Origin: Bacillus weihaiensis
GTDB lineage: Bacteria > Bacillota > Bacilli > Bacillales > Bacillaceae
NCBI RefSeq assembly: GCF_001889165.1
Contig: NZ_CP016020.1
Span: forward strand, 3,384,501-3,448,500
DNA length: 64,000 nucleotides
Direction: 5' to 3'
Positions 26,660-35,689 of the stretch are shown here, in pieces. Both the position numbers and the translations under genes were made by a program. The stretch's first letter is position 1. Every line of letters begins with the position of its first letter. The notes below the pieces were generated by a model that was not told the origin of the DNA, ran no database searches, and was given only the letters and a program-made list of their open reading frames with translations.

Positions 26660-27238
26660 TTATACGGCTTTCTTTTTTGCATAAATGATATATCGTTGCG
26701 GCGCATTCCCTACGTAGCTAAACGGATAACAGGTTGTTAATAAAAGCTCTTCTTCTTCATTTTGTAAAGTGATGATACTTAGGTCGTCTGCTTCCACAAT
26801 CTTGGTATGCGTAATTTCATACTCAAATTCTCCATAGGGTAATATTACTTCTAGAGAATCGCCAATTTCTAGCTCTCCAGCTTTACGAAAGACAGTATCT
26901 CGATGTCCGGACAAGACAATTTGACCATTTTCCTCAGGGTAATAGCTCCCCTTGTAGTGTCCTACACCTTTTTCCAAATCATCTGGATCCGTTCCTTCTA
27001 CTATAGGAAGATCCGCTTCCAAACGTGGAATTTGCAAGATCCCTATTGCTTCTCCGATTGGTGGTTTAAAGGTTCCATCTTCCTGCTTAAAGACTTCTTT
27101 ACTCGGTGGTGATTCAACCATTGCTTTTGCTTTGTTTAAAGATTCAGAGGTTTGCATGTTGGTATCGACAATCTCCCACACTGCATACCCAACGATACAC
27201 AATCCTATCACGATAAATAAATATGATAGCTTCTTCAT
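26660..27238 (-). CDS. yhcS: Class D sortase YhcS
   Basis: 192-residue membrane-anchored transpeptidase: N-terminal helix (about 5-23) and sortase beta-barrel (about 60-190) with catalytic His in VLSGHRDTVF, Cys in LLLTTCYPFSYVG and Arg in NAPQRYI. It cleaves an LPxTx sorting motif and links the protein to the cell wall. B. subtilis YhcS anchors YhcR, whose gene is its neighbour; no YhcR-like gene lies in this window. The start at 27238 has AGGG rather close upstream. Confidence 0.93.
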   Translation of the reverse strand: MKKLSYLFIVIGLCIVGYAVWEIVDTNMQTSESLNKAKAMVESPPSKEVFKQEDGTFKPPIGEAIGILQIPRLEADLPIVEGTDPDDLEKGVGHYKGSYYPEENGQIVLSGHRDTVFRKAGELEIGDSLEVILPYGEFEYEITHTKIVEADDLSIITLQNEEEELLLTTCYPFSYVGNAPQRYIIYAKKKAV

Positions 27239-27425
27239 CACCCTACCACGCTTTCTTAAAAATGTTAGTCATATTATATCATAGCTATCATAGGCAAATC
27301 GGAATTAAGAGAACAATTCCTTTGTCTCATTGTAATTTTTTTGTAAAGGTTAATGATTCAATTTATGTCATTCATTCTTAAAAGATAGAAAATTTCAGAT
27401 TGTTTTCCCTGGAAGGGGAACACCA

Positions 27426-28004
27426 TTACATAATATCCACAACCCCTCTCACTTCTCCTAACATCTTCTCTCTTGTTTCTTGATCCACTTGGGGGACTGA
27501 ATAAAAAAATTTGTGAGTCATCACATTAAACCCGCAATAATTTAAAAAGCCTAAGTCTATTGTTGTTTCCATAGAGGATACTAATTGATTAGGTTTCATG
27601 AAATCTTCGGTTTGACTAGTTGTTTGGAAGATGACTACATTTTTCCCAGCTAAAAGCCCTTCCACTTTCCCTTTTGAAAATTGAAAGGCAAATCCATTTG
27701 TAAAAACACGATCAAGATACCCTTTTAACATCGCAGGCATTCCATTCCACCAGGTTGGGAAGATAAAAACAAGGTTTTCAGCCCAAGTGATTAATTTTTG
27801 CTCTTCATGAATGTCCTTCGGTACATTATTTTGATAAAATTGCAGATAATTATCTTCCTTTAAAATAGGGTCAAAGCCTTCTTTATAAAGATCCTTTATT
27901 TTTAATTCGTGATTCTTATTCTTTAAATGACTTTGCACTTCTTCACTTATTGCATAGTTAAAGCTATTTTCATTTGGGTGTGCAATGATAATAAGTGTTT
28001 TCAT
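27426..28004 (-). CDS. NAD(P)H:quinone oxidoreductase (flavodoxin-like)
   Basis: 192-residue flavoprotein of the NQO1/MdaB-YwrO type: MKTLIIIAHPNENSFNYAIS start, FIFPTWWNGMPAMLKGYLDRVFTNGFAF (split here around WWNGMPAMLKG) as FMN/quinone site, and a C-terminal GFNVMTHKFF. It performs two-electron quinone reduction in the cytosol. The GGAGG site stands before the ATG. It is a stand-alone gene; no terminator is evident downstream towards yhcS. Confidence 0.9.
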   Translation of the reverse strand: MKTLIIIAHPNENSFNYAISEEVQSHLKNKNHELKIKDLYKEGFDPILKEDNYLQFYQNNVPKDIHEEQKLITWAENLVFIFPTWWNGMPAMLKGYLDRVFTNGFAFQFSKGKVEGLLAGKNVVIFQTTSQTEDFMKPNQLVSSMETTIDLGFLNYCGFNVMTHKFFYSVPQVDQETREKMLGEVRGVVDIM

Positions 28005-28302
28005 TCAATCCTCCGTTTATCCTTTTTCTACTAGTATGGATTTTCAGAGGAGAAATCAAACATGTAAAAAAGGTGTGGTACTTGCTTCCGGTAAATAGAA
28101 GGACCAGGTTTATCTAACACACATGTTTTTACAAACTGACAAGGAGAGAAACAATTTACTTTCGATAGAACGATGGATATATTTCTAGCAACGAAATATA
28201 GGAAAAAGAGTTACTTTAATCCTTTTTGCAGTTTAATAGATGAAGATTCTGATAGAAACTGTATAATAGGAAGTAGATTAAATCAGAAAGGGTTTGGTGT
28301 TT

Positions 28303-28980
28303 TTGACTGATTTAACAAAAACGTTTGCGAACCTATTACTTCATGGTGATACAACAAACGCATATAAACTAGTGGAAAATTTAATTTTCGAAGGATACAC
28401 CTCCCTCTACGTGTATGAAAATATTGTTAGAGATGCTTTATACTATATCGGTTACCTATGGGAAATCGATGAGATTAGCGTGGCTGATGAGCATCTAGCG
28501 ACCGGTACTGCAGATTTCGTACTCACTAAATTAGATGCCAATCTTGGTCAGATGCTAACGCATGAGCAACATGAAAGGAAATCCAAACAAGTCATGTTAT
28601 TCTGTATAGAAGGAGAAGAGCATTATATTGGGATAAAGATGGCAGCAAATGTGTTTAAAGAGCATAACTGGAATGTAAAATACTTGGGACCTAACTTACC
28701 GCTTGAGCATGCCATTCATTTTGCAAATAAAATGAAGCCCAATGTCATTTGTTTTTCTGTCACGGTTAGTCATCATCTAAAACAAATTCCAACTTATATT
28801 AAAGCTTTAGAACAGCTTGACTATAAGCCACAACTAATGATTGGTAGTCGATTAATAGATAAATATCAATTTTCTCATTTCGTCTCTAAGGACACCATCA
28901 TTATATCTGATCTAGAGGAGCTTTCCCATTGGATTAAAGAGAGAGCGAAACAGCGAGATCGTGCAAAAACTTTTAACTAA
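28303..28980 (+). CDS. HTH-less cobalamin-binding photoreceptor-like protein
   Basis: 225-residue soluble protein with a four-helix B12-cap domain (about 1-85) and a Rossmann B12-binding domain (about 95-215). The cap has W53 followed by nine residues and E63-H64 (LWEIDEISVADEHLAT), exactly the W-x9-EH motif that contacts adenosylcobalamin in CarH/LitR photoreceptors. The Rossmann part has E105-x-H107-x-x-G110 (EGEEHYIGIK), the lower-ligand motif. The MerR-type DNA-binding domain of CarH is missing, so it must signal through protein partners. TTG 28303 has AAAGGG 10 bases upstream; GTG 28297 is an alternative. It is followed 18 bases later by a PAS-like gene, probably the same operon. Confidence 0.9.
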   Translation: MTDLTKTFANLLLHGDTTNAYKLVENLIFEGYTSLYVYENIVRDALYYIGYLWEIDEISVADEHLATGTADFVLTKLDANLGQMLTHEQHERKSKQVMLFCIEGEEHYIGIKMAANVFKEHNWNVKYLGPNLPLEHAIHFANKMKPNVICFSVTVSHHLKQIPTYIKALEQLDYKPQLMIGSRLIDKYQFSHFVSKDTIIISDLEELSHWIKERAKQRDRAKTFN

Positions 28981-28998
28981 AAAGGTGTGTTGAACACA

Positions 28999-29628
28999 AT
29001 GATCGCACTTGAAAATGTACCAGTTCCTGCTTTTATTTTAAATGAAGATTTCCAAATTTTGACTTCATCTGATATGGCAAAAAAGCTTTTTTCATCTCAT
29101 AGCAACTTTTTGCAGTTGGTTGATATAGACAGTCAGAACAAGGTGTCTTTTTTCCTCACGTCAAATGACAAGGATAAATTTGAAGCAAATATGATTACCG
29201 CTTCAAATGAGCTAGAATTATTTGAAATCTATTTAAGAAAAAACGTAACGAATGATCTTTATGTTGTCTGTATACCACTTAAAGAAAACTTAAAAAAAGT
29301 CAGTCACCAGGTTCATATGCTCAGAGAACAACTAATGGTAACTGACAAAGATAAGTTAGAGCAGCATCATCGAAAAGAAATCATTTCTCTTTTTCAACCC
29401 TTTTTGAATGATACAGATCTCTATCATTTAACGAGTTCTTCAGATAATTTAAAGGTATTGCCTAGTAAGCTAGAAAAAATTCAAGACTTACTTAGTTTAC
29501 TTCGCCCAGATATTATTGAAAGTGGTAAAAGTGATCAGTTTGAACTGATTTTAGATGAATTAAACGATTTACGTTCATCCATTGATTTTTATTTAACATT
29601 AATGCCTCTTTTAGACCGCTTCGACTGA
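28999..29628 (+). CDS. PAS-like sensor/adaptor protein
   Basis: 209-residue protein. The first 100 residues look like a PAS domain (VPVPAFILNEDFQILTSSDMAKKLF, then YLRKNVTNDLYVVCIPLKEN). The rest is helical with coiled-coil character (KKVSHQVHMLREQL, LPSKLEKIQDLLSLL). There is no catalytic domain, so it is more likely an adaptor than an enzyme. It follows the B12 photoreceptor-like gene in the same direction; ATG 28999 is preferred although AAAGG is somewhat far. Its last 18 bases overlap the 3' end of the convergent CheB-CheR kinase gene. Confidence 0.68.
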   Translation: MIALENVPVPAFILNEDFQILTSSDMAKKLFSSHSNFLQLVDIDSQNKVSFFLTSNDKDKFEANMITASNELELFEIYLRKNVTNDLYVVCIPLKENLKKVSHQVHMLREQLMVTDKDKLEQHHRKEIISLFQPFLNDTDLYHLTSSSDNLKVLPSKLEKIQDLLSLLRPDIIESGKSDQFELILDELNDLRSSIDFYLTLMPLLDRFD

Positions 29629-32600
29629 ATTAGATAGAGGTAACGTAACTTCTACTGTCGTGCCTTTATCTAGTTCACTTAAAAACTGAATTTTGCCTTG
29701 GTGACTCTCTATGATTTTAAAGCTTACCATTAATCCTAAGCCTGTTCCTTTTTCCTTCGTTGTGAAGAAAGGTTCGCCCATCTTTTCTAGCTTTTCCTTC
29801 GGTATGCCCTTCCCCTGGTCTTTGAATCGAATAAGCACAGTATCGTTTGGTTGTTTAAATGTTTCTATGGTTAGCTTTCCAGCTTGCCCTTCCATTGCTT
29901 CAATTCCGTTTTTCACTATATTAATAAACACCTGTTTTAATTCATTCTCGATTCCTTTTACAACAAGAAGCTTTGGATCTATGTTTGTTTTTATTTCTAC
30001 ATTGTTGAGAATCGCTTGCGTTTCCCAGATTTTCGAAATATCTTTAATGATTTTGTTGATATTTACATCTAAGAAAGTAGCTGATTTTGACCTTGAAAGA
30101 ACTAAAAATTCATTAATAATTTCCTCAAGTCTTAGGAATTCAGACATCATGACTTCAGCATATTCCTTGCTATACGTATTCGTTTGAATCATAAGCTGTA
30201 AAAAGCCTCTAAGGGATGTAAGAGGGTTTCGGATCTCATGAGCAATTCCAGCTGCTAACTGACCAATTGCAGATAGCATTTCAGACTTTACGAGCATTTG
30301 CTCCGAGCTTTTCCTTTTTGTTATGTCCTCTCCAACACGTAGAATTTGGACGACTTCATTTTCTTCGTTTTCAACTGGAATGAGAGTGAGGTTCTCCCAC
30401 ATTTCCTCACCAGCTGGCGTTTTATATGAGACTTCACCAGACCATTTTTCTCCTGCTCTTACTTTTTTCCAGTATTGTTCAAAATCAACACCTTGATAAT
30501 AGTCGGCGTATATATCTTTTAATTTCCTTCCGATTAACTCGGTCGATTCTTTTTCAAGACGAGAAGAAAAATTACTGCTTACATATTCAATTTTTCCTTG
30601 GAAGTCTGTGAAAACTGTATTGGCTGGACTTAATTCAATAGCCTGCATACTTAATTGAAGTTCTCGATTCACTTTTTTTATCGCTGTAATATCGACAAAT
30701 GTAATAACAATCCCATCAATAATATTCTCATTTGTTCGATAGGGCATGATCTTAACGCTATACCATTCTCCATCCTTTGATGACAATTCTTTTTTCACTG
30801 CTTTTGCTGTTAGCAATACGTCCTCAATATCATTCATGAAGTAATCATAATCCAATCGATGGGAAATATGGTAGATCGGTCGACCGATATCACGTTCGAT
30901 TAAATGAAAGATTTTTAACGTTTCAGGAGTAAATAATTTAATATGAAATCTCTTATCTAAGAATATCGTAGCAATATTTGTATTGATTAAGAAGTTATCC
31001 ATGTCATTATTTAAATCTGTTAGTTCCTTAATCTTTTTCTCATACTCAGAATTCACGGTTATTAACTCTTCATTAACAGATTGCATTTCTTCATTTGTAC
31101 TTTGCAATTCTTCATTCGCCGCAATTAACTCTTCATTCGTGGATTGAAGCTCTTCGTTAGAGGTTTCTAGCTCTTCAATGGTTGTTTGAAGACCTTGTTT
31201 TGTATAATACAACTCTTGCTCCAAATCAAAAATACGCTGATTATAGGCTGAATCATGATCAAATGCAATCGATTCATTCTTAAAGATAATCGATGATTCA
31301 GGGCGATGTTCTTCAATAAATAACGCAATATATCCTTGTTTTGCATGCTTTAGAGGCTTAACAACTAATTTAACTTGTTTGCTTTCATTTCGATTAATCA
31401 GTAGGTTTTCATACTTTATTTCTTTGTTATCTTCACGTGCTTTTTTAATAGCGGTTCCAATCGCCACAGATAGGTTTGTTGGAACCATATTAAAGATGTT
31501 GTAGTTTAATTTTCCTTTTGGTAGATTTAAGTATGTTCCAGCGTTCCCTGTTGAAATAATTACTTCATTATGTTCATTTATTATGATACTCGGAGGTAAT
31601 AGCTCGTCCATTAAAGCATAGTAGAACTCATCTGGATTTTTAAATCTAGTCCCTTCTCGATAAGTCTCCACACCTAGCTTTTCTTTTTTTGCATCATGTT
31701 GCTGTGTTTGACTTGATAATAAAGCTTGAGAGAAATGCTGTGTTTGGTCTGATATATGATTGCTAAAGATTTTATATTTTTTATCAATAGGTCCAAATAA
31801 TGAAGACAACTTTCCAATTGTTTCACTAGGGCCTAAAAGCAAATAGCCTCTATCTTTTAAGGCAAAATGAAATAGAGATAAAACTCTTTGTTGAAGTTCT
31901 GTCTGAAAATAAATCATGACGTTACGACAGCTAATCATATCTAAATTAACAAAAGGTGAGTCTTTTATCATATTATGTGGAGCGAAAACAATTTTTTGTC
32001 TAATTTCACGTTTTACCTGATAGTCACTACCATCCTTATCAAAATATTTGATTAAGAGATTTGTAGGGATCGTCGTGACAATCTGCTCAGAATAGGTACC
32101 TTGACTAGCAAACTTAACCGAATCTCGATCAATATCAGTTGCAAAAACTTGCAAATCCATATCAATCTTTCTTTTTTCAATTTCCTCATTAAAGAGAATG
32201 GCTAACGAATATGCTTCCTGTCCAGTAGAACAGCCAGCTATCCAAATACGCATTTTATTGCGACCTTTCACTAAGTTCTCATCTACCATATTCGGAATTA
32301 ATTCATGCTGTAGGTAATTGAAAACCTCTTGATCTCTAAAAAAGTGTGTGACTCCTATTAAAAGATCCTCCTGTAAATATCGTATTTCTCTAGGATTCTC
32401 TAGGAGGTAATTTTTATAATCACCTAATGTTTGAAAGGATTGTTCACTTAAACTCATACGTCTTTCAATCCTGCGAACAACCGTATTTCTTTTATACATT
32501 GAAAAATCAATGCCACTCTTCTTATGTATCATCGTTAACACTTGTTGAAGTGTTGATTCATTAAAATCTACCGGTACTGTTTCCATATAGGTTATAATGT

Positions 32601-33192
32601 GCTGTGGCATATCAGAAGGACTTAAAATAAAATCAGCTACTCCAGATTTTATCGCGCTTTCAGGCATGTCTTGATATTTTGCCGTTTCATTCTGTATTAA
32701 GCACAACCCATTATTTTCATGTATATCCTTTAAACCAGTAGTCCCATCAGATCCTTTCCCTGATAAGATGATGCCAATCGACCGCTCCTTCGCGAAATCT
32801 GCTAAAGAAGTAAAAAAGTGATTAATCGGGTCATTAAGGACTTTGCCTTCGTCGTATTTTTTTAAACGAAGCATACCAGGTTTTTGAATATACAGATAAT
32901 GGTTAGGAGGACATAGAAAAACTGTATTCGGCTTCAGGATCATTCCTTCTTCCACCTGAACTACCTTCATCGTTGTGTATTTTTTTAATATCTCTGGCAT
33001 TAAGCTTTTATATTGTGACGATAAGTGCTGGACGATGACAAATGCTGCTGGTATATCAGTATCCACAGCCTGGAAGAATTGTTCAATCGCCTCAAGTCCG
33101 CCAGCAGATGCACCCAGCCCTACAATATAAGGTGTCTCGTTCTTAGTACTATTACGATCGAGAACACCTTGACCCTCTGTGTTGTTAGACAT
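29611..33192 (-). CDS. CheB-CheR-PAS-PAS hybrid histidine kinase
   Basis: 1193-residue cytosolic signalling fusion. The order is: CheB methylesterase (about 22-195; Ser in GLGASAGG, His in IVQHLSS, Asp in GKGSDGTTG); CheR methyltransferase (about 210-480; SAM loop IAGCSTGQEAYSLA); a long coiled coil of repeated EELQSTNEEL units (about 655-725); two PAS domains (about 730-840 and 850-960); HisKA with the phospho-His in AAGIAHEIRNPLTS (about 985); and HATPase_c with KGTGLGLMVS. Such CheB/CheR-PAS kinases are found as stand-alone sensors; modification of partner receptors or self-regulation is possible. GGAGG precedes ATG 33192. It is convergent with, and overlaps, the B12/PAS genes. Confidence 0.93.
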   Translation of the reverse strand: MSNNTEGQGVLDRNSTKNETPYIVGLGASAGGLEAIEQFFQAVDTDIPAAFVIVQHLSSQYKSLMPEILKKYTTMKVVQVEEGMILKPNTVFLCPPNHYLYIQKPGMLRLKKYDEGKVLNDPINHFFTSLADFAKERSIGIILSGKGSDGTTGLKDIHENNGLCLIQNETAKYQDMPESAIKSGVADFILSPSDMPQHIITYMETVPVDFNESTLQQVLTMIHKKSGIDFSMYKRNTVVRRIERRMSLSEQSFQTLGDYKNYLLENPREIRYLQEDLLIGVTHFFRDQEVFNYLQHELIPNMVDENLVKGRNKMRIWIAGCSTGQEAYSLAILFNEEIEKRKIDMDLQVFATDIDRDSVKFASQGTYSEQIVTTIPTNLLIKYFDKDGSDYQVKREIRQKIVFAPHNMIKDSPFVNLDMISCRNVMIYFQTELQQRVLSLFHFALKDRGYLLLGPSETIGKLSSLFGPIDKKYKIFSNHISDQTQHFSQALLSSQTQQHDAKKEKLGVETYREGTRFKNPDEFYYALMDELLPPSIIINEHNEVIISTGNAGTYLNLPKGKLNYNIFNMVPTNLSVAIGTAIKKAREDNKEIKYENLLINRNESKQVKLVVKPLKHAKQGYIALFIEEHRPESSIIFKNESIAFDHDSAYNQRIFDLEQELYYTKQGLQTTIEELETSNEELQSTNEELIAANEELQSTNEEMQSVNEELITVNSEYEKKIKELTDLNNDMDNFLINTNIATIFLDKRFHIKLFTPETLKIFHLIERDIGRPIYHISHRLDYDYFMNDIEDVLLTAKAVKKELSSKDGEWYSVKIMPYRTNENIIDGIVITFVDITAIKKVNRELQLSMQAIELSPANTVFTDFQGKIEYVSSNFSSRLEKESTELIGRKLKDIYADYYQGVDFEQYWKKVRAGEKWSGEVSYKTPAGEEMWENLTLIPVENEENEVVQILRVGEDITKRKSSEQMLVKSEMLSAIGQLAAGIAHEIRNPLTSLRGFLQLMIQTNTYSKEYAEVMMSEFLRLEEIINEFLVLSRSKSATFLDVNINKIIKDISKIWETQAILNNVEIKTNIDPKLLVVKGIENELKQVFINIVKNGIEAMEGQAGKLTIETFKQPNDTVLIRFKDQGKGIPKEKLEKMGEPFFTTKEKGTGLGLMVSFKIIESHQGKIQFLSELDKGTTVEVTLPLSNSVEAV

Positions 33193-33366
33193 AATGTTCC
33201 TCCTTCTCCTACTGTGTCGCATTTATAAGTGGCTCTTTTTGCCTATCATTATACATGAATCGTTACTTCCTTATTCTTTCTATTTTACCTTATATCTCTA
33301 AGATACTAAAATTCTATTTTTTTTTCCAAATCTAACACTTACCTACTTTTGTGAGTTTATAAAAAT

Positions 33367-33389
33367 CCCTCTCAAATTTGTTGAGAGGG
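33367..33389 (-). terminator. Terminator of the GAF kinase gene
   Basis: 9-bp perfect stem CCCTCTCAA (33367-33375) / TTGAGAGGG (33381-33389), followed on the minus strand by ATTTTTAT, 8 bases after the stop. Confidence 0.87.
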
Positions 33390-33396
33390 TTATCAT

Positions 33397-35460
33397 TTAA
33401 TCTAATAGAGGGAGTAATAGTTTCACCCTAGTACCTTTATTTAATTCAGAAGTAAAATGAATCTGCCCTTTATGATTTTCAATAATGCGATAGCATATCA
33501 TAAGTCCTAAACCACTACCCTTTTCTTTATTCGAATAAAAGGGTTCACCAAGTCTTGCTAACCTTTCCTTTTCTATGCCAATTCCCTGATCTTGAATCGT
33601 TACATAAAAAAACTCTTTATTTTCTTGACCTAACTCAATTTCAATGGTTCCACCATTCGGCATTGCTTCTATAGCGTTTGTAAAGATATGGTGAAAAACT
33701 TGTTTTAGTTGGTTTTCATTACACCATAGTGAACGGTCCTTTTCTCTATGGTGAATCAAAAATGAGATATTTTGCATTTCACAAATATCACTTACTAAAT
33801 ACATCGATTGCTCAATAAGATCTATAACCTTCTTCCTTTCTCTTACTGTTTCAATATGACTATTGGCTAAGATAAGTATTTCGTTTACAAATTCTTCGAT
33901 TTGATTTAACTCAGAAATTATTAAATCATGATAAGGATTATTGAAGGTATCATAAGACCCGAGCTGCATAAATCCCTTAATGCTTGTTAATGGGTTTCTC
34001 ACTTCATGTGCAATGCTTGCTGCTAATTGCCCTACTGCAGCGAGCTTATCTGATTTTCGGAATAGATCAGCATTTAATTTATACTCTGTTATATCCTCTG
34101 CTACACCAACAAATCGGAATTTCTCTCCCTTTTCGTTTAATATAGGAACAATACGATTGCGTATCCAGTGAACTTGTCCATTCTTGTATAGTAAGCGATA
34201 ATCAAATTCAGCACGTGTCTTGAGGTTACGTAACGTTTCAATGACCCAATCCCTATCATCAGGGTGAATGACTTGATACCATTCATCCAAGTTACGACAT
34301 TCTCTTCCTATTTTCCCTACAATTTCATACCAGACGGGGCTCTTATACACAAGCTTCTTTTCGTTAAAATCATAGATCCAAAAAGCTTCATTAATATTAT
34401 TCGCAATTTGCTGGAAGCGTTCCTGACTTTCCTGTAAGCTTGTCTCTGCTTGTATCCGTTCGATTTCATTTCCAATCCATTGCGCGATAAGCTGAAGAAA
34501 CTCAATATCAGAGTCACTTATTCTTCTTTTGATACTACCTTTTGTACAAAAGCAAATACTCCCATATAATGTTTCATTTAAAAAGATAGGTGCAGCTAAA
34601 TACTCAGAAAGGTGTTCATACTCACATGACTGAGAGTAGCTAGTGCGAAAATGGACAGGCTTTAATGATTCTACAATCTGCCTTGTATAATACTCTTCTA
34701 CACGATATACCTCAGAAAAGTTTTTCACGATGCCTGTCTCATTTTTTGCGGCAATGACCTTACATTGTTCAAGCTCAATTTCTGACACCATGCCATCCGT
34801 AAGCTGGAATCGATCCGAACCTACAACTAAAAGAAGGTTTAGCTTTTCATTAAAGCTTAGATTTTTATTGCTTGTTACTTCATATAAAGTTTTAATTGAC
34901 CGCTCATTATTAGTTCTTGTGACCAAGTCCGTTCTTAATTCAATTTCCGTCACAATCCATTGACTTAGATCAATAAGTATTTGCCTATCACGAGAAGTAA
35001 ATGTCCGTGGTTCATAATCTAGAAGACAAAGAGAACCCAACACATTACCTTTCTTAGTCATAACAGGAGCACCTGCGTAAAATCTGAATCCATACTCCTC
35101 AACCAAACGATTGTGTTTAAATCGATCATCTAAAAGAGTATCTTCTATAACAATTGGCTGCCTCTCCACGACAACATGGTGGCAAAAAGCTACACTTCGA
35201 TCTGTAGAGCGTACATTTTCGAGTTCACCTGTTAAACCTACACAGGATTTAAACCATTGTTTATCGTCCGTTATTAAAGTAAAAAGAGCAATTGGAGCTT
35301 GAAAAAGTCTACTTGCTAAATTAGTAATACGATCAAATGATTCTTCCTCAGGAGTTTCTACTAGATCTAATTGATATAGCTCAGTTAATCTTCTTCGTTC
35401 AGACTCTCTTTCTAAAAAAGAGGACCTTTTATCATGAAAATTTTCCCCTAAGTTAAAAAT
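33397..35460 (-). CDS. GAF-GAF-PAS sensor histidine kinase with non-canonical start
   Basis: About 687-residue cytosolic kinase: GAF 1 (about 25-165; LTELYQLDLVETPEEESFD, RSVAFCHHVVVERQPIVI split), GAF 2 (about 190-330), PAS-PAC (about 345-465; WYEIVG, RFVGVAEDITEY), HisKA with AASIAHEVRNPLTSIKG, and HATPase_c with KGSGLGLMICY. The frame with full GAF homology is open up to a stop at 35488-35490, yet between there and the GTG at 35169 no ATG, GTG or TTG occurs. ATT at 35460 lies 6 bases after GGGGGG and is the best start guess. The GTG at 35169 would cut GAF 1 in half. Either an ATT start or a damaged 5' end is implied. Confidence 0.78.
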   Translation of the reverse strand: MFNLGENFHDKRSSFLERESERRRLTELYQLDLVETPEEESFDRITNLASRLFQAPIALFTLITDDKQWFKSCVGLTGELENVRSTDRSVAFCHHVVVERQPIVIEDTLLDDRFKHNRLVEEYGFRFYAGAPVMTKKGNVLGSLCLLDYEPRTFTSRDRQILIDLSQWIVTEIELRTDLVTRTNNERSIKTLYEVTSNKNLSFNEKLNLLLVVGSDRFQLTDGMVSEIELEQCKVIAAKNETGIVKNFSEVYRVEEYYTRQIVESLKPVHFRTSYSQSCEYEHLSEYLAAPIFLNETLYGSICFCTKGSIKRRISDSDIEFLQLIAQWIGNEIERIQAETSLQESQERFQQIANNINEAFWIYDFNEKKLVYKSPVWYEIVGKIGRECRNLDEWYQVIHPDDRDWVIETLRNLKTRAEFDYRLLYKNGQVHWIRNRIVPILNEKGEKFRFVGVAEDITEYKLNADLFRKSDKLAAVGQLAASIAHEVRNPLTSIKGFMQLGSYDTFNNPYHDLIISELNQIEEFVNEILILANSHIETVRERKKVIDLIEQSMYLVSDICEMQNISFLIHHREKDRSLWCNENQLKQVFHHIFTNAIEAMPNGGTIEIELGQENKEFFYVTIQDQGIGIEKERLARLGEPFYSNKEKGSGLGLMICYRIIENHKGQIHFTSELNKGTRVKLLLPLLD

Positions 35461-35641
35461 TGAAATCCCCCCAAATCCCTTGTTTACTTATGAAAACTAT
35501 TTATATTAATATCGTACCATATTCCCCCAAGGTAGTTGAAAGATTTTAGAGAAAAAAATGGAAATAAAAAGGAAAAGTAAGGAAATGTTGAAAAAAGAGA
35601 TTACTAAATGGCTCATTCCCCTTTGTTAGGTTCTAGCGCAC

Positions 35642-35679
35642 AAAAAAAAACAGGCTAGGATTCAAAGCTCCTAGCCTGT
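35642..35679 (-). terminator. yclQ terminator
   Basis: Perfect 11-bp stem ACAGGCTAGGA (35650-35660) / TCCTAGCCTGT (35669-35679), followed on the minus strand by nine T residues. Confidence 0.93.
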
Positions 35680-35689
35680 TCATAAATCC

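Noticed and set aside
29711-30187. 158-codon open frame on the plus strand
   Set aside because: It lies opposite the HATPase and HisKA region of the CheB-CheR kinase, whose domain motifs are clear; no ribosome site and a composition typical of an antisense shadow.
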